A stretch of DNA of 64,000 nucleotides from Narthecium ossifragum (Eukaryota; Streptophyta; Magnoliopsida; Dioscoreales; Nartheciaceae): contig OY986971.1 of NCBI GenBank assembly GCA_963920575.1, positions 11,720,779 through 11,784,778 on the forward strand. Direction: 5' to 3'. The notes beneath the pieces were generated by a model. That model saw only the letters and a list, made by a program, of their open reading frames with translations, was not told the DNA's origin and made no database searches. The translations under genes and the position numbers were made by a program. Of this stretch, positions 55,042 to 64,000 are shown in pieces (the first letter of the stretch is position 1; each line of letters opens with the position of its first letter).

Positions 55042-57965
55042 TGTGAGGACCCGTTCCTCCAACCTGGTCCGACCACGGTAGGTCGAGGGGTTGGTTTTGT
55101 GGTTTGGTTGTTTTGACTCGGTTGGCCTTGCTTTGCGATCAGTTGATCGCATTGCTGTTTTGGGACCCCAAGGGCAATTTGGTAGATTGCGCCTTGGCGG
55201 TCGGTTTCACACCCGCGTAGTGCACACACAACCTTGATTGATGTACGTGATTGTTTAGATTCAATAGGAGCGTTCGTGATCGTCAGATCCGGACGAGATT
55301 GCGACGAGATCGTAATTTAGAGTCAAATCGGATTCAGTCCGATCAGTTGACTCGTTTGAACCGGCTAAGCCACTTAAGTGACTTAACCCTCTTTTTTCTC
55401 TCTCTTTCTTTATTTTCCTCTTTCTTCTCTTTTCCTCTCCCTTCCCCTGCCTTCCCCATGCCCGATCTCCTCTTCCTTCCCTTTCTCCTCCGCTCCGGCT
55501 TCTTCTTTCTCTGGCCACCTTCCCAGGCGACCTGGAGGTGGCGGCGAGGGCACCCTCCCCCTTCTCCTTCCTTCCTTTTCTCTCTCCCGTGGCAGCCTCT
55601 CTTCCTTCTCCGGCGACGGCTGCGGTTGTTGGAGGACTTCAGCGGCTCTCCGGCGAGCTGGATACGGCGACGGCGACATAGGACGGCGGATCACGGCGGA
55701 TTAGCAAGGATTGAAGCTTGGATTGCGTTTTCAGGTAGGGTTTCTACCTAAATCTTAGGGTTAAGCTAGATCTAGGGTTTAGTTTGATTGTTTGTTGTTT
55801 TCTTTGTGCTAATTAGTTCCTTAGAGCATGCTTAGTGACTGATTGAAGCTTCATGCGATTTGATTTGGGTTTTATCCGGATATTTGGAAGTTTTTCCCGG
55901 ATTTTTGTGGATGCTCTGTTCTTCGATGAACAGTTAGGTTAAAGATAGATTTCTGAGCTGTGTGAGCATGGTCTCGGGTAACTTTCAAGATGAAAGTTGT
56001 AGATCATCGAATCTACTTTCAATTGTCGCTGGTTTCATGATTTTTTGATTTATATACTAATTTTGGTAAATTGTCTACAGAACTGCTGTGAAACTGAAAT
56101 TAAGAAATTAGTTAGCTAATTTAATGGAATTTCGACCTTTGTTCAACCTGATCCTCGTGTAACTTATCCCCAGGGTTAATTAGGATTGTTTTAGGAGTTT
56201 TTGCTTTGATTGGAGAGGTTTTTGAGGTATTTATGCCTCTTTTCGCATTTTTGGCCGAAAGCTAAAATACGTGGTTTTCATCTATTTCCACTTATCCGTT
56301 TGAATCGAATTTCGGATAGATGTTTTGGAAGCTAGTAATGAACGTGCATGTCAAGTTTCATATTAATCGGACGGACATAGTGAAACCTAGGTTATACCCT
56401 AATCTCTTCGACTATATATAATTAAAGCATGACTAATCAATTGTGACTTGTCTAATTCATCTACAACCCTGAATTGATGTTCTTAGCAGTATACAGTAGA
56501 TACAGGTGTGATTCGATAGGTTTTAGGAGATCAATCCCTCATTTTCTACACGGTTATTTAAGTTGCTAATCTACTAGCTTAATTAGTAATTGATTATGAA
56601 GTATGTTTAGTATCTATGTATTGTATACTCTAAGGCCTATGCGCAGCTCATGGTTGAACCAAGGGAGTCATACCCCTTGGGATGTTTAGATAATTATTTG
56701 GGCTGAGGGTGTGCCCTAGTTAATGTGTTTTGTAACTGTTGTGTATTGTTTGGCCGGGGTTGAATCCCGTTGTAGAAATTGTGGTTGACGGTTGTGGACG
56801 CCGTTGTAATGCTGGATTTTGATTTGTTGGGTGCTTTGTTATAATTGCTTTACTAGATAGATCTTTACTGCTTTAGACCCCTTGCTATGTTTATCCTTTG
56901 GCAAGCTGTAGGCTACCCCTAGCCCTGTATGTTGTGATGTCATACTATTGCATGCTTATATTTCTGTATCTCTGTGCCTGAGCATTGCATGCATCTTGAT
57001 TGCATTAGAAGCATTAAGGCTAGGTGGTAGGCGATGGATTCGATCGTCGATCCGGAGTTCTCGGGTAGCCCGGATCTAACCCTAGGTCCGGGGATTGGTT
57101 AGTTGAGGACAAGGACGAGATTGTATGGTGATGATCTGGTGTTGATCGAGGTTCCAACCTAGATATCATCTTTTGAATTATGATATTGAGGAATAGTGGT
57201 CGTATTGTCTGTTTGTCCCAAGGGCCTAAGTGTGGATGTCGTTGTCCATGATGTATGTCCCCATACAAGGGGTGGTGTATGGTGAGAGCTCCATCGATGA
57301 GTGCAGCGGCGATACACCAACCCTGTGTCCGGGCTCGTGTTGGCCGTCCTCCTTGTTTCACCGCTTGGGTGAGGGTGACCTTATTTAGGGGGCCATTCTG
57401 GATCAACGAGGTGTGATGCCTCCAGTGACACCTTAGACTTGAGATGAAGGATAATATTGTTGTGGTTTCCCCTTCCTTGAGTGTGACGTAAAGTAGAACC
57501 TTATTGGGCATTGTTGCTCACCCTACCTGAGCTGCATCGGCGGTGCAGTTCCTTCTTTCAGGTGTTTTTCTAGAAGATGGCACGATATTTCGAGGTGATC
57601 GAGGACTTGGAGCTTCGAGGAGTTTTCGATAGTTAATTTACAGTTTTCATCAATGATGTATAAATTGATGTATAATCTGATGTATCCATGAACAGAATTG
57701 TATGATTATTAATTCAGTTCTATTTGAGAAATGTTGTAACATTCTTTAATGTAGATATTGAGGAATGTGATGATGTTGAAATTGTAAAATATACAGGTTT
57801 CTTGTGCTATAATTATAAAAGAGATTCTGTCAAATTTTTATGAACTGGAGGACTAGATGGTTTAAATTCATAGCAATTATATATTTGTCCGCCTATTGAT
57901 GATGTAAACAGGTTTAGGTGGCTCACGCCTCAATCCGGATGGGTTTTCTGGGTAGGGGCGTGACA
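55042..57965 (+). mobile_element. 5' LTR of a second chromovirus-type element
   Basis: It runs TGTGAGGACCCG to GGGGCGTGACA, 2924 bp, collinear with the solo LTR at 19149-22377, and is followed by a PBS. It has the U3 hairpin at 55169-55196, a CT-rich tract near 55390-55500 and a CAG|GTAGGG site near 55735. Confidence 0.92.
55169..55196 (+). other. Conserved U3 stem-loop
   Basis: CAAGGGCAATTT, loop GGT, then AGATTGCGCCTTG; one mismatch in the stem relative to 19267. Confidence 0.65.
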
Positions 57966-57968
57966 GTT

Positions 57969-57980
57969 TGGTATTAGAGC
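57969..57980 (+). other. Primer binding site (tRNA-iMet type)
   Basis: TGGTATTAGAGC, 11 of 12 matches to the consensus, 4 bases after the LTR end. Confidence 0.85.
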
Positions 57981-58870
57981 AGGCTGTAGGTCCCAGGGAA
58001 AGGATTAGGCTTGCGGTTAAGGTTTTGAGTGTGGAATGGGATAGTTTTATGTCTAGAACATCATTGCATGGTTTTTTGCGACTGTGTGTGATGTGCGTTT
58101 TATCTTGATTGCTCTTGTGTTTTGGTTTTCAGCAGTGTCGTGACGCCTCAAGGGGAGGTGTGCACGCACGCCGGTGTCGTCCGTTCCCTCACCTCACAGT
58201 GTCTCCTCCCGTGCTGGAGACGAGCGAGTAGAGAATTGGATGTGTGTTGCCTCTGTGCTCTTGGAATCCCGAGAGGTGGATCTATTGTGGCATAGAGGCA
58301 ATGTTGGAGATCCTTCTACAGTGGAGGACTGATTGAAGGAGGTGTCCCGGATCCCGGATGTTTTGGACATTCTGGAGTATCGCTTGTTTAGGAAGCTGTT
58401 GTTTCTTGCCTTTCCAGGAAGCGACGTGTAGTGGCGCTTGTCGGGGCCACTAGGGACACTATTGGTTGTGTGTTAAGAACAGTTTGCGTACTATTCTCTG
58501 GCACCTACCCTTGGAGGGTGGTGTAGTTAGGAGTACCTTTCTTTGTTCTTGGCACTCGCACCGCTTGCACGCGGGTTGGTTGGATCACCTGGCTCTGTAT
58601 GCTGGAGTGACAACAGGGGACGCCCTGGATTGTACTCCGGATACTGAGACAGATCACTTGAGGGTTGACACTGGACTGTTGGTCAATGGTCATGGTGAGT
58701 TTCGGGGTTGTCGTTCCAGCTTCTGGGGAACGACAGAGTAGCCGTTGGTAGAGGCAGTGGTTTCATCATTAGCGACAGCCGTGGCAACAGCAGCGTCGTG
58801 TCAGTCCTTTGAGAGGGAGCCTGGATCGCCAGACTGAGAGGGAACCCATAGGGTGCTTGAGTGCTAGCCG
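57981..58870 (+). pseudogene. gag: Leader and decayed gag of the second chromovirus-type element
   Basis: Collinear with 1280-1480, 27270-27800 and, in reverse, 37353-37763. No long frame survives; a 91-codon frame at 58466-58741 is one piece. The gag runs into the GA-rich minisatellite. Confidence 0.7.
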
Positions 58871-59193
58871 TCGGGAGAGAGAGAGAGGGCGGCGAGAGAG
58901 AGAGAGGTGGCAGAGAGAGGGAGGGGTCGGGGGAGAGAGAGATCAGGGAGAGAGAGAGAGGGCGGTGAGAGAGAGAGAGCGGTGGGAGAAAGAGGGAGGG
59001 GTCGGGGGGAGAGGGAGAGGCGGGAGAGACAGGGAGGGCTCGGGGGAGAGAGAGAGGTCGGCGAGAGAGAGAGATGCGGGAGAGAGAGGGGGAGGGGGAG
59101 GGGGAGAGAGAGATCAGGGATAGAGAGAGGTCGGGGGGAGAGAGAGAGGTCGGAGAGAGAGAGGGCGGCGAGAGACAGAGCGGTGGGAGAGGG
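58871..59193 (+). repeat. GA-rich minisatellite
   Basis: Imperfect units of about 25-40 bp, GAGAGAGAGA with 'gggcggtgag', 'gatcaggga' and 'ggtcggggg' spacers. Long open frames here on both strands (Arg/Glu- or Ser/Pro/Leu-rich) result from the repeat. Athila B is inserted at its right edge. Confidence 0.85.
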
Positions 59194-60620
59194 TGATGAG
59201 TCACTAAATGTTCATGATTAAACCCCTTAACTTAGCTTTGTTAGGCCTAGAGTAGTTGTATTTGATAGCTTGTTAGTTGATTTCAGGTTTGATCATGCTT
59301 TGAGGAGAAATGCAAGAAATTCGATTAATATGCTGAAATACACTGCTCTGTCGACTGTTAGCACAATATTCGCCAGATATTATCCTTAAGTCCAAATATT
59401 CTGAAATTTGGGTGACATCTAGAAGACATCAAGACGTACAACTTTCATGTTGGACACTTTCAGAGATTCCTGATGAGTTGATAGCAGTTTTGAAGAAGAT
59501 GGAGATATTTAGCTGCTGGAAGACTGGTCCGTCGAAGCTCGGGAGATTATTCACCAAATATTCTAGATAAGTCAAAATATTACAAACTCTTCGGGAGAAG
59601 ACAGAAAACTTCCAAATCTACATCTTTTGTGTTGGACTCATTCTCAAATTCCGAACCAGTTGAGCCCAGTCGCGATTAGAAGAAGCTGTCAGGGTTGGAC
59701 CAGGAATTCCGAGTTGCACTTGAGGTCTAACTTAACCTTGAAATCCTAATCCGGGAATTAAGATATAAAAAGGGCTTTGTGGCTGGAAAACCAGAGGCCT
59801 CCATAGAAAAAAACAGAGGAATTCAGATTGGGGAAGAAGATGGAGATGCGGAGTGGATCCCTCACTTTCTTCATCGAATACATGGATCTCATCCAAAAGA
59901 TGAGTAGCTAATCTCTTACTTAGGGATCTCATGAAGCTTTAGTGTAGCTTCTTTGTATTTTCTAGTTTGATTCTTATTATCTTTTCAAAGACATGATCCT
60001 ATGAATATGGTTTTATTTTATAAAGAGTTGAGGGAACAGAGTTCCTTGACGTATTTTGAGTCCTACTTGATTGATGTGCTTGATGGTAGAGATTTGTAGG
60101 ATGGTTTTTATTTTGCTTTTGGGTATGCCTTTGAGATAGTTTATGCTAAGCAAAGATAGATTGTACTCAGATTAAGTCCGAAGACAGTCTATGCTAAGCG
60201 AAGATAGACTATGCCGTAGGATAACATGAGCGTTCTTTTAGGGATTCATGCGAGCTTAAGAAGCCGTGATTTCATATGTCTAGATTAGAGAACAAGAGGA
60301 TACTAGAGAATACAAGAGGTGAAATTAGAGTGGATTGAGTAATCCCTAGGTTTTCTATCATTGATTTATCCCAACCTTTTAATTGCTTTTTCAGTAGTTT
60401 AATTCCTTAGATAACAAAACCATTGAAACTCCTTTTCTTCGCCTTAGGACTTGAGTTTAGAGATTTAATTTGATTTCCTCTTTTGTTAAACAATCTTTCC
60501 CTGTGGTTCGACTCCGGATCTCACCACTGTTCTACATTTGTAGAGTAGTATTAATTGAACGATTATAAATTCTAAATTGCGTTTTGCATACGTTTTAACG
60601 ACGACGTTTGTGAGCGATCA
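59194..60620 (+). repeat. 5' LTR of Athila element B
   Basis: TGATGAGTCACTAAATG to GAGCGATCA, 1427 bp. 'tacaactttcatgtt' is at 59438 and a TATA box at 59764. Confidence 0.92.
59764..59773 (+). promoter_or_regulatory. LTR TATA box
   Basis: TATAAAAAGG in the LTR of element B. Confidence 0.6.
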
Positions 60621-60625
60621 ATTTT

Positions 60626-60643
60626 TGGCGCCGTTGCCGAGGA
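60626..60643 (+). other. Primer binding site (tRNA-Asp type)
   Basis: TGGCGCCGTTGCCGAGGA, one mismatch to the tRNA-Asp complement. Confidence 0.9.
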
Positions 60644-60814
60644 AGATTTTGATTTTTCAAAGAAGTTTCTGATTTTTCTCTTTGCTCTTTTTCTAGGCAT
60701 AGTTAGATTTTTATTTTCAGTTATTTTTCGTTTACTTTTAGGAATTTTTCTGACAATTCTCGGGATTTTCGTAGCATTAAAGCAACAGTTTTTGGAGAAG
60801 AAGCTTTCTGTAAC

Positions 60815-60905
60815 TCGGATTACTGACTGATCGGCCTACCAGGTGAGCGATCGGAAGGCCTACCGATCGATCGGCCATCTTCCTGATCGATCGGACGCGC
60901 GTCAC
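60815..60905 (+). repeat. Paired palindromes in the Athila B leader
   Basis: Sites at GATCGGCC, GCGATCGG, CCGATCGATCGGCC and GATCGATCGGAC are spaced about 20 bp apart. Element A has GTCGACC-type pairs at the same place. Confidence 0.7.
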
Positions 60906-61024
60906 TCAGGTACGTTTTCTTCACCTAAACTTGTACTTTTTGCTGTGGCATTCCGTGGTTTTCTCCTCTCCTCCGAAACTTCTGTTTTCTTTTTCTTTTC
61001 TTTTTGGTGTGTGGTTGATATTAT

Positions 61025-61863
61025 ATGCAAGGTAGGCGATCATTAAGTTTTCCATTGACACCTTTAGATCCTGAGATTCAAAACACTCTTAGATCCATCC
61101 GCCAAGAGTCATTTCGTCAAAGATCTTCACAAATTGATATTCCTGAACTACCTCTTGATTCTTTCTACACCATGATGCAAGGAAATAATAATGGGAATGG
61201 GGGGAACAATGAGAACAATAACCATATAGAAGGCCCATTAGGAATCATTTTCTGCCTGGACCTTTCACATATGCCTCCTGTATTAATCCACCTCCTATTA
61301 ATGCTACTCATTATGAGATTAAGCCCAATTGGATTACAGCTTTACCTTCTTTTTATGGGCGTGAAAATGAGGATCCTTATGGTCATATTGTTAGCTTCCT
61401 TGAACTTCTTTCCATGTTCAAACTCCAGCATTTTAATGATGATGCCTTTAGACTCAAGCTCTTCCCTTTTTCTTTGAAAGACAAGGCTAGACATTGGCTT
61501 CATACTTTAGCTCCAAATTCGATTTCAACATGGGACCAACTTCAGGATGCCTTTCTTAAGAAATATTTCCCGATCATTAAAACGCAAAATTATCGAACCA
61601 TGATTATTTCTTTCAAGCAAAATGAAGATGAGATGTTTCATGAAGCTTGGGAAAGATTTAAGGATCTTCTTAGAGAGTGTCCCCATCATGAGGTACCTGA
61701 GTGGCAGTTAGCCCATTCATTCTATAATGGTCTTAATGATCGTTATAGGACAATGGTCGAAGCTTGCTGCGGGGGTGTTGTTCTAGGAGTCGGTCTACCA
61801 CTGTTCGTAATTCTTGGGGAATTCATGAAATTTCTGAATTCCAAAGTCTCTCCGCACAAGTAG
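61025..61863 (+). pseudogene. gag: Athila gag N-terminal and capsid region, two frameshifts
   Basis: It starts MQGRRS, with 'SLKDKARHWLHTLAPNSIST', 'FHEAWERFKDLLRECPHHEV' and 'MVEACCGG'. A one-base change near 61230-61238 and another near 61775-61785 move the reading through three frames. Domain order equals element A. Confidence 0.88.
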
Positions 61864-61877
61864 CCCTCCTAACCAAA

Positions 61878-64000
61878 GATTTGAACCAGTTGAAAACAGG
61901 CCAATCTCTTGCTCAACAATTGCCTAGCACTTCTCTTGGACCCTGTGGCCTTTGTCTTAACTCTGGTCATCATATCACTGATTGTCATCTGGCCCCCAAT
62001 TTCCCTGACTTTGTTCAGGAACATGCCAACGCCACATATGGTTTCTCCAAACCTCAGAACAACCCTTATTCTAATACCTACAATCCAGGTTGGAGAAATC
62101 ATCCTAATTTTAGTTGGAAGCCACAACAGTCAAGTAACTTTCAAGGCCAAAACAATACAATTAATACATCTACTTTCACGTACCCACCTAAACCTTCTGC
62201 AAATCCAAACCCTGGGTACTCTTCACATTATCCACAGAATACACCTCAGCCTTCTCCTGCTGAACCATATGATGAACCCACTTTGACTTCCATCCTTGCA
62301 GTCATAAATGAAAATTTTAGTGGAATGAGAAGTGACCTAAAAAGTGATATCTCTAAAATTCAGAATAATGTGTCTAGAATAGAGAACCAGTGTAATTCTA
62401 ATACCCAATCTATTGCTAAACTTGAGAATTCACTGGGCCAACTTTCTAACACTATAGCCAAAAGAGAGGAAGGTCCCTTGCCCAGTCAACCTGTGACAAA
62501 CCCCAGAGGCCAACACTATGTAGAAAGCCAAAACTTTGAGAGTGCCAAAGCCGTGGTGACCCTCAGAAGTGGTAAAACAGTAGATAACCAAATAGGTGAA
62601 CCTGTCAGTACGGACGATCAAACGCCCGATCCACCGATCAATCGTCCAACTCGAGATTACTCTTCTCTTCCACCTGATTATAATCCAACTGATTCTAGAG
62701 AGCCTGATCCAGCTAAATACATTCCAAAAGTGCCATTTCCTGCAGCCCTTAAGGACCCGTACCCAAGCATCAAAGCTCGAAGAGCTAATGAGGAAATCCT
62801 TGAAACGTTCAAACATGTCAACATCAACATACCCTTGCTTCAGGCTATTCGTCAGATCCCTTCGTATGCCAAGTTTCTTAAGGACCTGTGCACTCATAAA
62901 CGCCTGACAAAACACAAAGGGGACAAGAAAATCCTTTTACCGGAACAAATCAGTTCGATTTTGAAACATGACACCCCACCCAAATTGAAAGACCCTGGTA
63001 CTCCTACCATACCCTGTTGCATAGGAGACTACCAGATTGATGGTGCCCTTCTCGACCTAGGAGCCAGTGTTAATATTTTGCCCTACTACCTTTATAAGGA
63101 ATTTGGGATGGAAGAACTCCAACCGACACCGATCAGCCTACAATTGGCTGATAGATCCATTAGGACTCCTAGAGGCATTGTAGAAGATGTTTTAGTGAAG
63201 GTGGACAACTTCTTTTTCCCGGTCGACTTTGTCGTCTTGGATATGGAACCCGCTGTTCACTGTAAAAAAACCGTGCCTATCATCTTAGGACGTTCCTTTT
63301 TGGCTACAGCAAATGCGAATATCAACTGTCGAACTGGTGTCATGGATGTCTCTTTTGGTAATATGCATGTTAAACTGAACATCTTTAAGACTACATGTTT
63401 TCCTGAGTGTGAGAATGAATGCTTTCGTGTTGATAGCGTGACTGACTGCTTTGATGATAAATCTCATGTTATAATGATTGATAGATTATCTGAGATTTTG
63501 AGGGATTATGACTCTGATGATGATGATGATGGTGATGCTACACTGCACAATGATAGAGTATCTGAGATTTTGAAGGAATATGATTCTGATAATGACGATT
63601 ATGATGTTGAATTGCATAATGCTAGATTGGCTATGATTCTAAAGGAGTATGAGTTTGAGGATTCGGAGGATGATGATGTTGAAGTGGAAAATGATAGGCT
63701 ATCTGATATCTTGAATGCCTATGCTTCTGATTCTGATGATGATGTTAATTTGAACACTGCACAATCGAAATATGATATCAAACCACACATCTTGTCCGAC
63801 CAATCACTCGATCGGCATACTGTGGAGACAAAAACTATTTTTGGGATGGTTGAACCCCTTTCCCCGCTATCTTTTACTCCCGCACCTGTGATAGATACGG
63901 GCCACTTGTGTGCTTATTATGCCGACACTCACCTTTGTACAGATGCGGCAGTATATCCTAAGGTTGAGCCACCTCCTCTGTTCTCTATATCTGCACCATC
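61878..64000 (+). CDS. Athila gag C-terminus, protease and linker; open to window end
   Basis: One frame stays open for about 700 codons. It contains the zinc knuckle 'CGLCLNSGHHITDC' (CX2CX4HX4C), an asparagine/proline-rich part, 'VTLRSGKTVDNQIGE' and 'ILLPEQISSILKHD'. The protease has active site 'LLDLGASVNILPYY' and 'LQLADRSIRTP'; 'VDFVVLDMEPAVHCKK' and 'VPIILGRSFLATA' follow, so the protease is complete here. An acidic repeat linker leads toward RT, which is off the window. The start is fixed by homology only, since gag is frameshifted upstream. Confidence 0.88.
63475..63745 (+). repeat. Fourfold acidic coding repeat between protease and RT
   Basis: Four copies of a unit of about 22-26 residues, type 'DRLSEILRDYDSDDDDD', begin near 63478, 63550, 63628 and 63694. 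Element A has one unit at the same position (10126-10170, 'NDILHDYDSDNDD'). Confidence 0.8.

Larger units (their letters stand above)
59194..64000 (+). mobile_element. Athila-type Ty3/gypsy retrotransposon B, 5' part
   Basis: A 5' LTR, tRNA-Asp PBS, gag and protease are present; pol and the 3' LTR lie beyond the window. It is collinear with element A and better preserved: the protease frame is open to the window end. Confidence 0.93.

Noticed and set aside
58683..59221. Long open frames rich in Arg/Glu on the plus strand or Ser/Pro/Leu on the minus strand
   Set aside because: They come from the GA-rich minisatellite: open in several frames, repetitive, no domain.
1..64000. CRISPR arrays, bacterial operons, rRNA or tRNA genes
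   Set aside because: Tandem repeats here are LTR modules, a minisatellite and a TRIM-like array; no spacer-repeat pattern, Shine-Dalgarno-led gene runs, or full tRNA/rRNA sequence was seen. The tRNA-like matches are primer binding sites and one SINE-like head.

Overview
The window looks like a repeat-rich stretch of a flowering-plant nuclear genome. It contains plant-type Athila and chromovirus Ty3/gypsy elements, Ty1/copia, an L1-type LINE with DUF4283 ORF1, a CACTA transposon with TNP2/DUF4216, a hAT-like MITE and a plant carboxylesterase (CXE) gene. Almost everything is transposon-derived. The only intact cellular gene I can support is the CXE gene at 51905-52861 (minus strand). A broken LRR receptor-kinase fragment lies at 54733-54985. 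The species cannot be named from this sequence.

Region 1 (1-29107) is a nest four levels deep. The outer layer is a chromovirus-type gypsy element (LTR end 1-1264, PBS, gag). Its gag is split by a CACTA transposon (1481 to about 27265). That CACTA is split by an 18.8-kb Athila-type gypsy element (5764-24611, near-TSD GTTGT/GTTGC). The Athila is in turn split by three solo LTRs, each with a perfect 5-bp duplication: 12235-14487 (GTAGG), 14961-16687 (TATCC) and 19149-22377 (TGACA).

Region 2 (29108-42522) is a mosaic of truncated elements. It holds a chromovirus LTR, an RT fragment, and a reverse-strand chromovirus 3' LTR plus decayed gag. That gag carries a solo LTR (35210-36874, TSD GCTAA) and a 227-bp palindromic element made of two inverted LTR ends (37121-37347, TSD AGACC). 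Next come another TGATG-type LTR, a copia pol remnant, and a large inverted duplication of a copia PPT-LTR-gag junction (40838-41968).

Region 3 (42523-51530) is one L1-type LINE on the minus strand, bounded by a perfect 14-bp duplication. A small non-autonomous LTR element (47514-50535) is inserted in its ORF1. That element has four LTRs and three internal segments in tandem (LTR-int-LTR-int-LTR-int-LTR, 849-bp period).

Region 4 (51531-64000) has the CXE gene, degraded repeat DNA and the LRR pseudogene. It then has a second chromovirus-type element (LTR 55042-57965, PBS, decayed gag) ending in a GA-rich minisatellite. A second Athila-type element (from 59194) runs off the window with an open gag-protease frame.

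The elements do not form a pathway; the story is one of nested insertion and decay. The most unusual signals are: (i) tandem modules of paired GATCGATC-type palindromes that recur in unrelated LTR families; (ii) two separate palindromic structures built from LTR ends; (iii) the tandem miniature LTR element; (iv) a hairpin conserved in five copies of the long chromovirus LTR.
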